Origin: a virus
Strand: one strand, 5' to 3'
Length of the DNA: 50,786 nucleotides
IMG/VR virus record: IMGVR_UViG_3300030099_004693
Location: 1 to 50,786 of that record
In this document: in pieces, positions 40,801 through 49,589 of the stretch
How the letters are laid out: each line of letters begins with the position of its first letter
How positions within the stretch are numbered: position 1 is the first letter of the stretch
The notes under the pieces: generated by a model
The model's input: the letters and a program-made list of their open reading frames with translations, nothing else
Told to the model about the DNA's origin: nothing
Database searches by the model: none
Translations under genes and position numbers: made by a program

Positions 40801-43800
40801 GCCAATTTGTATACTATTGTATACTCTAAACGAACCTAAATACATTGGTGGCTCTATTTCAGGTCCTCCAAAATTAGGTCTAGATAATTCTATTCCTCCT
40901 TTAGGACTTCTTTTGCTTACAAAAGAACCAGACTCATCAGTTAGTGAGCCATCATGCCCCTCCATTGGGGTAGTTAAATTTAATGCATCAGAGCCTTGTT
41001 CATATTTAACAGAACCTCTATGTCCACTATAATCATCGATAGTAAACAATGTATAATCGTTATTATAAGTTTTTATTCTTTCATAATCAGCGCCCATTAC
41101 TTCAAAAGTTCTACTTAAGTCACTATTATTTTGCAGTGTATAATCTGTAGTGCTAGTTCCTAATCCTTTTCTATGAAGCATTCCTGGCTGAACAACAAAA
41201 TCACCCTTTACTTTTCCAATAAAAGTTACTGCATGTTTAGGTCTATTATGATATTTTGATTCACTGTTTCGAGTACTTGAATGTGTATCTTCATTAAAAG
41301 TATCTGTATAATTTATACTGTGACCAGGATAAGCCATATTGCCATTATATAAACTAGAATAAGGCACTAAAGGATGTAAAGAATTATTTGTAGGCATTAC
41401 TTGCCTAGGACTATCTACGCTCCATCCAATATTATTTCCAAAAATTAAATTACCAGTTATGTCGCCTGCACTAGGCCCATAATATCCACCTACCCAATCT
41501 GTAGGTCTATTAAGATTACCAAAAGTATCGCCAGGTATAACTCTTATAGTGCCATTAGAAGCCCATCTTCCCGCTTTGTCATATATTCCCCATTCACAAG
41601 GATTACCATCGCCATTTGTTCCATCATATCCAGATAAGTCAGAACCACAATTCCAAACTTGAGCATCAGTCAAACCATTTAAAGTTGAAGAAGAGCTATC
41701 GTCATTTGCTTGAGGGTCTTGGTCATTTTTAATAAATGCAAATTGCCCAGGATACCACATTTTAGCATTATCATTACCAACCCTCCTACTTACTGTATGA
41801 TATCTTGCTTGTTGATATGGTGGAGTTCTATCCGCCATATACATTAATCTGCTCGAGGAAACTTCTGTTGTGTTAGTATTATATAAAAATAAATCCCAGC
41901 TATTAAATGAAGCTGATGATGATTTTTTGCCATATAATATCCAAAGTTTAGAGTTCCACCACTTGGGTTTTCTGTTGACGCTTAATTTTGGAACTTTTGT
42001 ATTAGAAGCAGTATCAATCCAAAACGCATATCCATCATCACACACGCTAACTGTATATGGTTCTGCAATATTAAAATTATCCCATTTATCTCCATCGGTA
42101 TCATATCCAGCAATATTATCATCTTCTTGTATTGCCATCCCTGCAAATCTTACAATATCCCCAGATGTTAATCTAGATTGATTGACTGTAGTTATTTTAT
42201 ATGCTTCATGAGTTCCAATAGCTCCACCAACAGCTTGAGTTGCTGTTTCTACTAAATTTATATCTCCACAATCAAATGTTTCGCATATACCAATAATAGC
42301 AGCATTATTAGGAATATTTGACCATCCTTCTACATTATGTGTTTTTGGGTCATGCTCTCCATTATACAGTTGGTCTTCAATGGTTCTTCTAATCATTCCC
42401 TTTCCATCTTCTGCATGTAATTGGTCAGGGATTCTAGTAAAATCTAAAGTCATATCTTCTATTTGTATACCAGTAGTAGATAATTCATGAAAATCTATTG
42501 CATTTAATCTATATATCGTATTTCTTGAATTTAAACTTGCAACATAAAATACTCCGTGCCTATAAAGTATTTTCATATAACCATTTTTATAAAACAAATC
42601 ACTATCTTCTACATATGGACTTGCTCCAGCATTTGCCAATCCAATAGAGTTATATATTGCTGGACTAGCACATTGTGATATAGAGCTAATAGCATTACCA
42701 GAATATCTGTCGTTATCTAATAAATCAATAGATGTAATTCTAGATTCTTGTCGAGTTATAGGTACGGTATCATTAGCATCTATAATAGATTTTGATATAT
42801 TAATACTTCCTGCTCCAAAAGCATCAGTATCTGCCGCAGATGTTAAACTAACTTTATATATAAAAGAGCTATCTTTTTTAATAGCATAAGCAAAAGAAGG
42901 TTGCTGTGTTACAGTGTTTCCTAAAAATCTAAGTATTGGAGCTCCTTCAGAAGTATTTCCGCAATACAAAAACAAATCTCCTGTTGCAACAGGGCCATCT
43001 CCTGAATTATTTTTATTAAAATCATAGTCTTTCCATTGTGCAAGAGCATCATCTGAAAAATCATTAGTGCTGCTATGATTAATTATTTTAAAAATTTGAC
43101 CTATTTTTAATGGATATAAATCTCCTGATGGATGTTCAATATGATATTTTAATGTGTTATTATCCCCAGTTCTATCTGAACTCGTATTTAATGTCAAATC
43201 AAAATCACCAAATATTTTATTAGAGCCTGCATTTACAGTATCATCTAAAGATATAGCAACTTCTCCTGCTGTATCTCCATGTATAGGAAACATCATCATT
43301 TCAGAAAACATTCCTGTAAAATCTTCACTTGATGGTGGTGCTAATTCTGCGTCAAAAACATTGTAATCTGTGCTTTTAGTCCCTACGATTGATTTACCAT
43401 AAGGCCTCATTATTACTTTTGGTTTTTTAGACTCTCCACTACCTAAACCAATGTGCACACGGTCATCAGAAGAGACAAAATTAAATTCTCCGATATCAGA
43501 TTCTATTCCTGGAAAATCAGTAATACCAATATTATTTCCATATAAATTCTCTACTATTGAAATAGTATCTATAACATTAGATGTACTAGATGCAGATTTA
43601 CCTATTACTAAATTAGTTTTATCTTTAGTGATTCTATCTGACGTAGTAATCATTTCTTTTACATATTGAACAGTCATTCCAGAACTAGAAGCAAAACCAG
43701 ACGTGCTTAATACTTTATCCTTATCTATTCCTTGCAATCTTCCATCAGATGTTTGTGGGTCTATGTTAGATGAGTATTTAGCAGATTGCTCATCAGTATC

Positions 43801-43866
43801 TGTTGCAGATGGAGTACTTACTATTCCTCCTGTAAACTTATTTATTTCTATTAATCTTTTCGGCAT
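37825..43866 (-). CDS. Giant tail protein, probably nozzle/hub with beta-propeller parts, 2,013 aa
   Basis: The N-terminus (INKFTGGIVSTPSATDTDEQ, then SNIDPQTSDGRLQGI) looks like tail-nozzle/stabilisation proteins of short-tailed phages, which begin with a similar gene-product placement statement and then repeated beta-sheet modules. Much of it is Asn/Ser/Gly/Tyr-rich with scattered WD and YW motifs. The C-terminal 150 residues (RQSF-type IREGHIIRIDDELMFVS...ITRGIMGTTAASH) look like a binding or assembly domain. It is the largest tail gene and sits before the repeat fibre. Confidence 0.6.
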   Translation of the reverse strand: MPKRLIEINKFTGGIVSTPSATDTDEQSAKYSSNIDPQTSDGRLQGIDKDKVLSTSGFASSSGMTVQYVKEMITTSDRITKDKTNLVIGKSASSTSNVIDTISIVENLYGNNIGITDFPGIESDIGEFNFVSSDDRVHIGLGSGESKKPKVIMRPYGKSIVGTKSTDYNVFDAELAPPSSEDFTGMFSEMMMFPIHGDTAGEVAISLDDTVNAGSNKIFGDFDLTLNTSSDRTGDNNTLKYHIEHPSGDLYPLKIGQIFKIINHSSTNDFSDDALAQWKDYDFNKNNSGDGPVATGDLFLYCGNTSEGAPILRFLGNTVTQQPSFAYAIKKDSSFIYKVSLTSAADTDAFGAGSINISKSIIDANDTVPITRQESRITSIDLLDNDRYSGNAISSISQCASPAIYNSIGLANAGASPYVEDSDLFYKNGYMKILYRHGVFYVASLNSRNTIYRLNAIDFHELSTTGIQIEDMTLDFTRIPDQLHAEDGKGMIRRTIEDQLYNGEHDPKTHNVEGWSNIPNNAAIIGICETFDCGDINLVETATQAVGGAIGTHEAYKITTVNQSRLTSGDIVRFAGMAIQEDDNIAGYDTDGDKWDNFNIAEPYTVSVCDDGYAFWIDTASNTKVPKLSVNRKPKWWNSKLWILYGKKSSSASFNSWDLFLYNTNTTEVSSSRLMYMADRTPPYQQARYHTVSRRVGNDNAKMWYPGQFAFIKNDQDPQANDDSSSSTLNGLTDAQVWNCGSDLSGYDGTNGDGNPCEWGIYDKAGRWASNGTIRVIPGDTFGNLNRPTDWVGGYYGPSAGDITGNLIFGNNIGWSVDSPRQVMPTNNSLHPLVPYSSLYNGNMAYPGHSINYTDTFNEDTHSSTRNSESKYHNRPKHAVTFIGKVKGDFVVQPGMLHRKGLGTSTTDYTLQNNSDLSRTFEVMGADYERIKTYNNDYTLFTIDDYSGHRGSVKYEQGSDALNLTTPMEGHDGSLTDESGSFVSKRSPKGGIELSRPNFGGPEIEPPMYLGSFRVYNSIQIGSHSSVNGGAYDTSTTATTEATDKGWDGYTPPYLFNPGSGYYVYINRSWQNMTNYSGTFMDGFSEADAESAWGFQIFNTTGVAGLNKNRWNNFSSTALSDNVESGVKPSSTNQDWLDGWWYQCSRFKFPVVNDNDINFKTPYNTMPSNMQAVCTMHKIAIADMGEISSIFPFVLNSNVDTTNDSSYDFCAGYLCATSRQGTQGSGALVLRTNFDYIWDLISDKSPDSTYHREMWHNGLFVSRLAYGSLGFGATDTSQSVNNRGTHGAEIINITDLDTVYNPNGTIIDNLQMKQSGLDKYDSIVTGAQLLLAPFNPLANHSKDSLANADYHWFINTNAQNSSNVYFGTNTHSYLRQEGSTYTEDLNSTFFSASDAEGDSGQLFSASDDSEILTTLNTYINFTNSGEGTEGNLEEGTYYYKLAYEYDNQYESTLTKESVSHSLTVSTTDGTKRYEYININIAIPEDIVNAMSDRITGIVVYRKYEGGIDVEYSKVGVISFESSWIYNSDSKSYNFTIQDTGVLQSTYFANNGIDASIEDTSLNYGLSCAHQGYLFVSRASHPELGNVKHYIFRSQPDNFYAFNWTEDFVIMPETPICMTSFNSRLYVWGENNLYKIDPYSMLVEDSYQGFSVSSKDSFVKTEYGLCFIDSNNIYLHDGNKPVTIGDPILYSSNDSVVYNTTNTDGFIKLEQGYRELIQSTLTNGHKPHVSYSGKHNSFLIHLSNSAGEGKVFAFNIAKRRWDLWDAPTPHAVTFSKDSDILIADNTNIYNYLKLESDEWVDYNRRSWDWFSKDINFGADTQDKVFRSIKFLGTPSIYSLEDTPIEYDSTNKNDIVSVQAYVDGDLVKLLVKERFYETLNLGGAKLETSINAEQTSLAMITDIKPYTSSGADTTDNTKRYQSFIREGHIIRIDDELMFVSTALKIETARYNYADITRGIMGTTAASHSANALIHVVSPVLKFPAGTKGKNLSIRLRGQKGYIDSIGVVYKPKSIK

Positions 43867-44072
43867 TATTTATCGTACCATTTCTTTTCTTTAACTGGAG
43901 CGTGTCCAGTCAACATTCTAAGTTTAATTTTTTCTATTTCTTCTGTATTAGCTTTAACAGCCTTATCTAGCTCATTATCTTCAAATACATACTTATATAC
44001 CATTTCAAGCTTATCTAGCTTAAATTGCTTGATTACAAGCTTTAAAACGACTTTGGCTATTTTATCAACCAT
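43866..44072 (-). CDS. Small helical protein, 68 aa
   Basis: The product is basic and helical (MVDKIAKVVLKLVIKQFKLD) with no membrane segment. It overlaps the next upstream gene by 8 bp, and its end touches the giant tail protein start. Function unknown. Confidence 0.55.
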   Translation of the reverse strand: MVDKIAKVVLKLVIKQFKLDKLEMVYKYVFEDNELDKAVKANTEEIEKIKLRMLTGHAPVKEKKWYDK

Positions 44073-44349
44073 CTAACTCCCTTCCACATTCTTTGCAACT
44101 TTTTTTGTTTGCTTCATTTATTTTTATCATAGTGTCTAACATTGCTTTTGTCGCTTTAAGCTCCATTAATGCTACCTTTTGCGCGTCTATTAATTTAATA
44201 ATAATTGCCTCTAATCTGCCAAAACTTTCGTCAAGTTCTTGCATTAATGTATCTTGTATAAATTTATTCTGTTTCCATATAAAGAAACCGAACGCTATCG
44301 CTACAGCTATGGGGACACCATACTGCTCTATTATTTGCAGTATTTCCAT
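44065..44349 (-). CDS. Membrane-anchored coiled coil, holin-like, 94 aa
   Basis: A membrane segment lies at about residues 10-25 (YGVPIAVAIAFGFFIW), then a helical charged part resembles BhlA-type small phage holins (FIQDTLMQELDESFGRLEAI). The end carries CKECGR. Its ATG overlaps the stop of the next upstream gene (TAATG). Possible lysis role, not proven. Confidence 0.55.
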   Translation of the reverse strand: MEILQIIEQYGVPIAVAIAFGFFIWKQNKFIQDTLMQELDESFGRLEAIIIKLIDAQKVALMELKATKAMLDTMIKINEANKKSCKECGRELDG

Positions 44350-44513
44350 TAGCTATTAAAGTATATTTTTTTAAGAATAAATAAGACGAGTATAGCTGCC
44401 ATAACAGAAATCATATCAGTAGCATGATTGCCACTATCACTTTCTATAGTAACAAATGGAGTCTCTATTTTAAAAGACTCCAATTTTTGTGTGTTATGCG
44501 CTATACTATCCAT
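44349..44513 (-). CDS. Small membrane protein, 54 aa
   Basis: Read on the minus strand from ATG 44513 to TAA 44349. The product starts MDSIAHNTQKLESFKIETPF and ends with a membrane segment MISVMAAILVLFILKKIYFNS. TAATG overlaps on both sides (metallophosphoesterase stop before, holin-like start after) support it strongly. Part of a run of small membrane proteins. Confidence 0.65.
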   Translation of the reverse strand: MDSIAHNTQKLESFKIETPFVTIESDSGNHATDMISVMAAILVLFILKKIYFNS

Positions 44514-45298
44514 TATTTTTTCTTACCTTTAATAAGCTCTCCCCATAAGGAAGCTTGGCCATTTATTATTTGTACAACATGCACAGTAAAATTACCTTTA
44601 GTATAAAAATCAACTACTCCAAAAGCATGTGCCCATTTATGCTGTCTACCACCTAACCACTTGTTTTTATCACCAGACATATCTTTAAGACATCCTAATG
44701 ACCATGCAGACTTAGGTCCATCCATGTGTGTAACAGAATCCTGTTGCAAACTATGATGATGCCCATACATGATATTGCATCCAAGTTTCCTTAGATGGTT
44801 AGATGTATGATACTGACCACCAAAATGATGACCATGATAAAAAAACATTTTACCTATTTTAAGGTAATCTCCTGGTTTATGATATGTATACCCACGTTCA
44901 TCTGATTTTATTGCCTTTTTAAAACCATATCGGCTTAAATAAGGGTACTCAGATACAAAATGGTCTAACCATTCATCGTGATTACCAGCAGTAATATGTC
45001 TTTTTTTGCATCCTGCTTTATCTAAAGAGCTATCCATTAAATCTAAAAACTTATTAACAGACTTAATTTCTTCTTCTACTTTCGGTATAATATATTCAAC
45101 TGGAGGTTTTTTCTTTCGTTTCCATTGCCAATGAGATACGCTACCCCATTCTCCAACGTCACCTAAGTCAATATATACATCAGGCTTTATTATTTCTACA
45201 GCCTGTCTTACTACGCTAGTAGCAAGAACATCATGTAGAGGAACATGTTTGTCTGGTGTGACAACGACACGTTTTACAACGCCTCTATCTTTACTCAT
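44513..45298 (-). CDS. Calcineurin-like metallophosphoesterase, 261 aa
   Basis: Family signatures appear in order: D16-x-H18 (DKHVP), YIDLGDVGEW, AGNHDEW, FYHGHH and MYGHHHS. The enzyme would hydrolyse phosphate esters with two metal ions. The cell target is unknown; nucleotides, cell-wall lipids or tail-bound substrates are all possible. The gene lies in the small-protein part of the late arm, between the Zn-ribbon and membrane proteins. Confidence 0.85.
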   Translation of the reverse strand: MSKDRGVVKRVVVTPDKHVPLHDVLATSVVRQAVEIIKPDVYIDLGDVGEWGSVSHWQWKRKKKPPVEYIIPKVEEEIKSVNKFLDLMDSSLDKAGCKKRHITAGNHDEWLDHFVSEYPYLSRYGFKKAIKSDERGYTYHKPGDYLKIGKMFFYHGHHFGGQYHTSNHLRKLGCNIMYGHHHSLQQDSVTHMDGPKSAWSLGCLKDMSGDKNKWLGGRQHKWAHAFGVVDFYTKGNFTVHVVQIINGQASLWGELIKGKKK

Positions 45299-45306
45299 TT
45301 ATTCTC

Positions 45307-45624
45307 CTACGAGAACTCTGAACGCTCTAAAAATCCCCAATCATCTGGATTTGTAAATGTATCTTTAACTTGTTCAAGCATTTTCTCTGTTCTCTTTACG
45401 CTAAACCTTCTTAGCAAGTTCCCACATTCAAGACAGCCCCATATAATGGGGCCGTCATACGCACCTAAGATTTCTATGCCTCTTATTGAATAGCTACGGC
45501 ATTCAGGACACTTTTTAGGTCTATTTCTAAAAGCATTATATTTTTCATTAATGCCTACGTCGCATAGGATGTCTCCAGTATGTGATTCAATCATATCCTC
45601 AAATACTATCATCCTATCTTTCAT
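45307..45624 (-). CDS. Zinc-ribbon protein, 105 aa
   Basis: CPEC and CLEC about 25 residues apart, in CPECRSYSIRGIEILGAYDG and WGCLECGN, make a rubredoxin-type zinc ribbon. The rest is polar and helical. It abuts the next gene at 45624. The role is unknown. Confidence 0.7.
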   Translation of the reverse strand: MKDRMIVFEDMIESHTGDILCDVGINEKYNAFRNRPKKCPECRSYSIRGIEILGAYDGPIIWGCLECGNLLRRFSVKRTEKMLEQVKDTFTNPDDWGFLERSEFS

Positions 45625-45917
45625 TATTTATCAGACCTTAAGCCTTTAATTAGGCCTCTTACAGCACCTCCCATAAAGTTATCTACAAGGTCAATAAACC
45701 ATGGCTCTATTGTTGAGTTCCAAAGTCCTTTTGTAACTTTCCATTTACCAAGACCTAACGTCATTGCTTTGCCTAAAGTTTCAAAAGTTGTCTCTACAAC
45801 AGAACAGATATGTTCATTAGGAACTTTTTTTAGTACCCACAATGCTATACCAGCAGCACCTCCGCCAGTCATTAAGCCTGCGTTACCTGTTAAAAATGTC
45901 ATAAAACTAGATTCCAT
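45624..45917 (-). CDS. Small membrane protein, holin candidate, 97 aa
   Basis: MESSFMTFLTGNAGLMTGGG, then AAGIALWVLKKVP shows one hydrophobic helix, with a second amphipathic stretch (DLVDNFMGGAVRGLI). A TTATGGAATC leader with GGAGAAG is present. It may be a holin or an antiholin, or a virion membrane protein. Confidence 0.5.
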   Translation of the reverse strand: MESSFMTFLTGNAGLMTGGGAAGIALWVLKKVPNEHICSVVETTFETLGKAMTLGLGKWKVTKGLWNSTIEPWFIDLVDNFMGGAVRGLIKGLRSDK

Positions 45918-45946
45918 AACTTCTCCTGTTTAATTAAACTAATTTA

Positions 45947-47389
45947 CTACACTGTTCCCCATAATTCAATGAGAAATTTTCCTGCAGAATAATCAGCATC
46001 TCCAGAGCTTTGACAAACTAAATAAAGGTAATCATTGCCTACAGGTAAAGCTGCATTATTAAATATAGTTGTTGTTCCTAAAGTTTGGGTTCCACCATCA
46101 ACAACTTGTTTTTCTGTTAATGTTGATATTGCTGTATCTTCAACACCAGTGCCTTCTGAAGCTGCGTATAAATCCATATCTTGGACAGTAGGCTGTTCTA
46201 AGCATGTAATTCTACCACTAAATATAGTGCCGTTAAGAGCTGTTGTTATTTGACCTATATGGCAAGGATTACTTGTTCCATCATTACCAATAATATCTCC
46301 AGCTGCACTATGCCTAAGCCCTGTAACATCTATTAGTATACTTGTTTTTATAACAGTTCCGTATCGTTCTACCCAGCTTTTATGAACTTCGCCAGTAGCA
46401 TCTGTAATACCTGTTCCTGGCGTAGGACCTGTATTTCCATTTAATAAAACTTTACTTGCAAATGTATTATCACCTGCCCCTGATTGTACAATATTTTGTG
46501 TTAATGTAACTACTCCGCTACCTGATATTGAAATAGCATCTCCATCACCCGTAGTTCCTATAGTGCCAGAATTTTGCAAAATAAGATTACCACCTAATGT
46601 TACAGCTCCAGATGTTAATATAGCACCGCCATCTGCTATTGTAATAGCATCATCCCCATCTGTATAAGCTATTTTAGTTGTTCGAAGTTCTCCATTTCCT
46701 AAATGAAGGTTGCCACTAGCATCTAAAACAAAATCATTATCTAACTTAGTAGCTTGAAAACCTGTTCCTGTATGTATTACAAAAGCACCTACATCACTTT
46801 CTTGAGAATCATCTATTCCCATCCATACTTCGCAAGTGTCGTGCCTAAAATTAATAGTTTTATCAGCAGCATCATCACCATCACCTATTACAATATCATC
46901 ACCTTTTACTATTAAATCTCCTGATACATTTACATTGCTATCCGCATCTGTTTGAATTGCTACTCCGCCATCCTGTGCATATATTGTATTATTACCTAGC
47001 TGAACTCCTGCTAATGCTACAAACTTAGGAGTAGACGTTACTATTCCAGCGCCTGCAGGAGTAAGAGTTAAGCCTACATTAGTTTCTCCAGCAGTTGTAA
47101 TTGTTACTGCATTTCCAGTAGCAGAATTAGTTATTCCTAAATATCCTACTGCATCAGTTGTAGATGTTAATAATATAGATTCATTCCCATTAGAATCGAA
47201 TATTGTGCCATTAGAAAGCTTTATTCCTAATGCAGCAGTAATTAAGCCTGAAAAGCTCATAGGAGATGCGAATGTAGTTACTTCTGAATCAGCATCGCTG
47301 CCATCAGTATAATATAGTTTATTATCTCCTTTTTGAAATAAAAGTTTTTTATATGTAGTCGATATTACTGCATCTGTTAATGTGCCCAT
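45947..47389 (-). CDS. Tail fibre/appendage protein, 480 aa
   Basis: The product is Gly/Asp/Thr/Ile-rich and beta-prone, with repeated NGTIFDSNG/NNTIYAQDG-like units and IADGGAILTSGAVTLGGNLI-type parallel-beta stretches. This is typical of phage fibre shafts. The C-terminal 130 residues (WVERYGTVIKTSILIDVTGL) form a distinct tip domain shared with many marine phage fibres, by my recollection. It sits 9 bp after the 92-aa gene. Confidence 0.7.
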   Translation of the reverse strand: MGTLTDAVISTTYKKLLFQKGDNKLYYTDGSDADSEVTTFASPMSFSGLITAALGIKLSNGTIFDSNGNESILLTSTTDAVGYLGITNSATGNAVTITTAGETNVGLTLTPAGAGIVTSTPKFVALAGVQLGNNTIYAQDGGVAIQTDADSNVNVSGDLIVKGDDIVIGDGDDAADKTINFRHDTCEVWMGIDDSQESDVGAFVIHTGTGFQATKLDNDFVLDASGNLHLGNGELRTTKIAYTDGDDAITIADGGAILTSGAVTLGGNLILQNSGTIGTTGDGDAISISGSGVVTLTQNIVQSGAGDNTFASKVLLNGNTGPTPGTGITDATGEVHKSWVERYGTVIKTSILIDVTGLRHSAAGDIIGNDGTSNPCHIGQITTALNGTIFSGRITCLEQPTVQDMDLYAASEGTGVEDTAISTLTEKQVVDGGTQTLGTTTIFNNAALPVGNDYLYLVCQSSGDADYSAGKFLIELWGTV

Positions 47390-47397
47390 TATTACTC

Positions 47398-47676
47398 CTA
47401 AGTTGTTGTACTTCCGTCATCACGGAACCATCTTGATATTTTATCTTTACTGAATTTACCTGTTATAGAATCCCAACCTGCATCATTAAAAAAAACTCCA
47501 GTTATTTGATTAAATTTAAATGCCCCAGGCGCAGTTAATTTTGGACCAGAAAAATTGCCACCACCGTCATCTACAACTAGATTTGAATCAGCTGTATGTA
47601 ATCCAGAGCCTTGCTTGTAAGTATCTGCAGGCTCAACAGAATTATTCCCTTTAATTGTTTCTCTAGTCCAGGCCAT
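47398..47676 (-). CDS. Small virion-type protein, 92 aa
   Basis: The product MAWTRETIKGNNSVEPADTY, then KQGSGLHTADSNLVVDDGGG reads like a baseplate/fibre adaptor domain. It abuts the upstream gene and precedes the fibre. Function inferred from position. Confidence 0.55.
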   Translation of the reverse strand: MAWTRETIKGNNSVEPADTYKQGSGLHTADSNLVVDDGGGNFSGPKLTAPGAFKFNQITGVFFNDAGWDSITGKFSKDKISRWFRDDGSTTT

Positions 47677-48095
47677 TAAAAATCCTGAGGTGCAATAACA
47701 CCAGTTTGTATATAATTACTTCTTGCAAATTTCTTTGCTTGTTTAACTACCTTTTCATATTCCATGTCAAAATATTGAGCTATGTTAATATCCATAGTAG
47801 GAGGTGTTTTATATCCCATTGCTATAACTTTATATACTAATGCTTCATGAAATTGAGTTGGTATATGACCTAGTGGTCCAGCAGATGTATTTTCAAAATC
47901 TGATTCTACTATTTTGTCACCAGTATTAAAATGGTCTGCTTTGCATATACTATTAATTCTAATTGGTTTTGCTTCTGATATAGTTTGATAATTAGTAGTA
48001 GCATTGTCTACAGTAGTAGAACCCTTTTTTTCTATAATAGATAATCTATCATTGTCTACAAAATAAAATCTAGCTGGATTTGTATTTATACTCAT
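47676..48095 (-). CDS. Putative connector/adaptor protein part, 139 aa
   Basis: The product starts NPARFYFVDNDRLSIIEKKG and ends with a helical part (FDMEYEKVVKQAKKFARSN), a pattern of head-tail connector proteins. It shares bases with the neighbours on each side (48095 and 47676). Together with the next gene it may be a split version of one adaptor. Confidence 0.5.
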   Translation of the reverse strand: MSINTNPARFYFVDNDRLSIIEKKGSTTVDNATTNYQTISEAKPIRINSICKADHFNTGDKIVESDFENTSAGPLGHIPTQFHEALVYKVIAMGYKTPPTMDINIAQYFDMEYEKVVKQAKKFARSNYIQTGVIAPQDF

Positions 48096-48397
48096 TACAT
48101 TTCCTCCGTAGTAGTATCATCTATTATAGGCTTTCCTGTTATTCTTGGTATTCTAACATCATTTAAATATACTTCTCGTATTGTAAGTATTTCACTTGGT
48201 AAGCTATAATATCTTTTATTTGCAGTTGTAGAATCAGGGTCAACATTAGCTCCTAAACTAAAACTATGTTTAATAATTTCTGTTTTAGCGCAAAAATCAT
48301 CAGATGCTCTGTTTAATAGTAATCTAATTTCATTATCAGCCATATTAGGATGATGTTGTCTAATTAATTCTATCATTTCATTCAATGTCATTGCCAT
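48095..48397 (-). CDS. Putative connector/adaptor protein part, 100 aa
   Basis: The N-terminal part MTLNEMIELIRQHHPNMADN, then EIRLLLNRASDDFCAKTEI is a helical adaptor-like segment as in phage head-tail connectors. It overlaps the next upstream gene by 20 bp and the next downstream gene by one base. Function inferred. Confidence 0.5.
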   Translation of the reverse strand: MAMTLNEMIELIRQHHPNMADNEIRLLLNRASDDFCAKTEIIKHSFSLGANVDPDSTTANKRYYSLPSEILTIREVYLNDVRIPRITGKPIIDDTTTEEM

Positions 48398-49052
48398 CTC
48401 CTACTGCTTGAAAAGGTAATCCTAGTCTTTGCATCTCTTCTTGAGTTAATTTGTCTATTGATGCTATTTGATTTTGCAGTAAAGCAAGCAATTCATTATC
48501 TTCTTCTTCTTGAACTGCTTCACTAATTTTTGCTTGTAAAAGATAAGAACAAGCCTTTAATATTCCAAATTGAACTGCAGCATCTGGAAATCGCATACTA
48601 TATCCATTTGTTACTGAATCTAGTGTTAAATCTTCATTTTGTAAGTATTCAAATCTAAATATTTTAACAGTACCACCTAATGGCTTAACAACCATATCTC
48701 CTCTAGGCTTGTAACTAAATATTGGATTTTTATAGTTTTTTTCATTGTAATAAATACTAGTCTTATCTTCACCTTTTTTTAAATAATCATAAGGAACTTC
48801 TTTGCAAACTCTTTCAATCCCATCAGAATCTGTTCTAGTAACTAATATAACCTTATAAGTTCCAGCATCAGGAGTTTGTAAGTTAGTATCACTAGAAGGA
48901 AAATTAGTAGTTCTCCATAGCTCTGAATTAACAGGTATTAAGTCCGCTGCATGATTAAAACCAGAATTAATTAAATCTTTGTAACCTACAATATTAGTTA
49001 CTTCATCTCCAACTAAATCTTTTATTCGTGTAAATATGCTATTATGAGGCAT
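48378..49052 (-). CDS. Putative head-tail adaptor/tail tubular-like protein, 224 aa
   Basis: MPHNSIFTRIKDLVGDEVTN and a later AAVQFGILKACSYLLQAKIS segment resemble phage adaptor proteins that link portal and tail. The C-terminus is acidic. It overlaps the coiled-coil gene at 49042 by 11 bp. Three adaptor-like genes lie in a row here. Confidence 0.55.
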   Translation of the reverse strand: MPHNSIFTRIKDLVGDEVTNIVGYKDLINSGFNHAADLIPVNSELWRTTNFPSSDTNLQTPDAGTYKVILVTRTDSDGIERVCKEVPYDYLKKGEDKTSIYYNEKNYKNPIFSYKPRGDMVVKPLGGTVKIFRFEYLQNEDLTLDSVTNGYSMRFPDAAVQFGILKACSYLLQAKISEAVQEEEDNELLALLQNQIASIDKLTQEEMQRLGLPFQAVGDGNDIE

Positions 49053-49200
49053 CTTTTATTTCCTCTTTATCAGATTCATTTTCTATTGATTCTAATACTT
49101 CAATAGCTCCTAAAATTTTAAATCTCAACTGAGTTAATTGTTCTAGTTGAGCTGTTATTTTTGATAAATCAGTTTTTAGATTTTCTATCTTTTCTTGCAT
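49042..49200 (-). CDS. Small coiled-coil protein, 52 aa
   Basis: ATG 49200 to TAA 49042-49044; the product MQEKIENLKTDLSKITAQLE, then QLTQLRFKILGAIEV is a perfect-looking coiled coil. It overlaps the next gene by 11 bp, and its start lies just after the membrane-protein stop (TAATATG). Possibly a lysis or structural partner. Confidence 0.6.
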   Translation of the reverse strand: MQEKIENLKTDLSKITAQLEQLTQLRFKILGAIEVLESIENESDKEEIKDAS

Positions 49201-49201
49201 A

Positions 49202-49360
49202 TTATCTTCTAACCTCGTTTTTTATTTTTAATATCATATATATTAAAGTAGCTATAGCTGTCAAAGCACTTAAAAATGGAGGAATAACTTCTAGCCAAGC
49301 TACCATAGTGCCACCCATTCCAACGAAAGACGTTCTAACTGTGTCTATTGAACTATTCAT
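49202..49360 (-). CDS. Small membrane protein, holin candidate, 52 aa
   Basis: ATG 49360 to TAA 49202-49204. The product MNSSIDTVRTSFVGMGGTMV, then AWLEVIPPFLSALTAIATLI has a single membrane segment and a short basic tail (KIKNEVRR), like small phage holins. It overlaps the upstream gene by 8 bp. Confidence 0.6.
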   Translation of the reverse strand: MNSSIDTVRTSFVGMGGTMVAWLEVIPPFLSALTAIATLIYMILKIKNEVRR

Positions 49361-49589
49361 TTTCTATCCAAGTTGATTTATCAAGTTCTGTTAATATCTC
49401 ATTATGATTATAAATTGTCATTCCATCAAAACAAGTAGGTGTCTCCCCTTCCCATTTAAGTATTGCTTTAGTGCCATCTAATGATTTTCTAAGTGTATCC
49501 ATAGATGTTTGTATTGCACTTTCTAACATTTCATCTGTTATATCAGATACGTTTACAATCACCCATTTTCTATTACTATAATCTATCAA
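49353..49589 (-). CDS. Small protein of unknown function, 78 aa
   Basis: The product MIDYSNRKWVIVNVSDITDE, then MLESAIQTSMDTLRKSLD with a GMTIYNHNEIL part looks like a compact alpha/beta domain. It overlaps genes on both sides by 4-8 bp. It lies after the LamG protein. Confidence 0.6.
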   Translation of the reverse strand: MIDYSNRKWVIVNVSDITDEMLESAIQTSMDTLRKSLDGTKAILKWEGETPTCFDGMTIYNHNEILTELDKSTWIENE

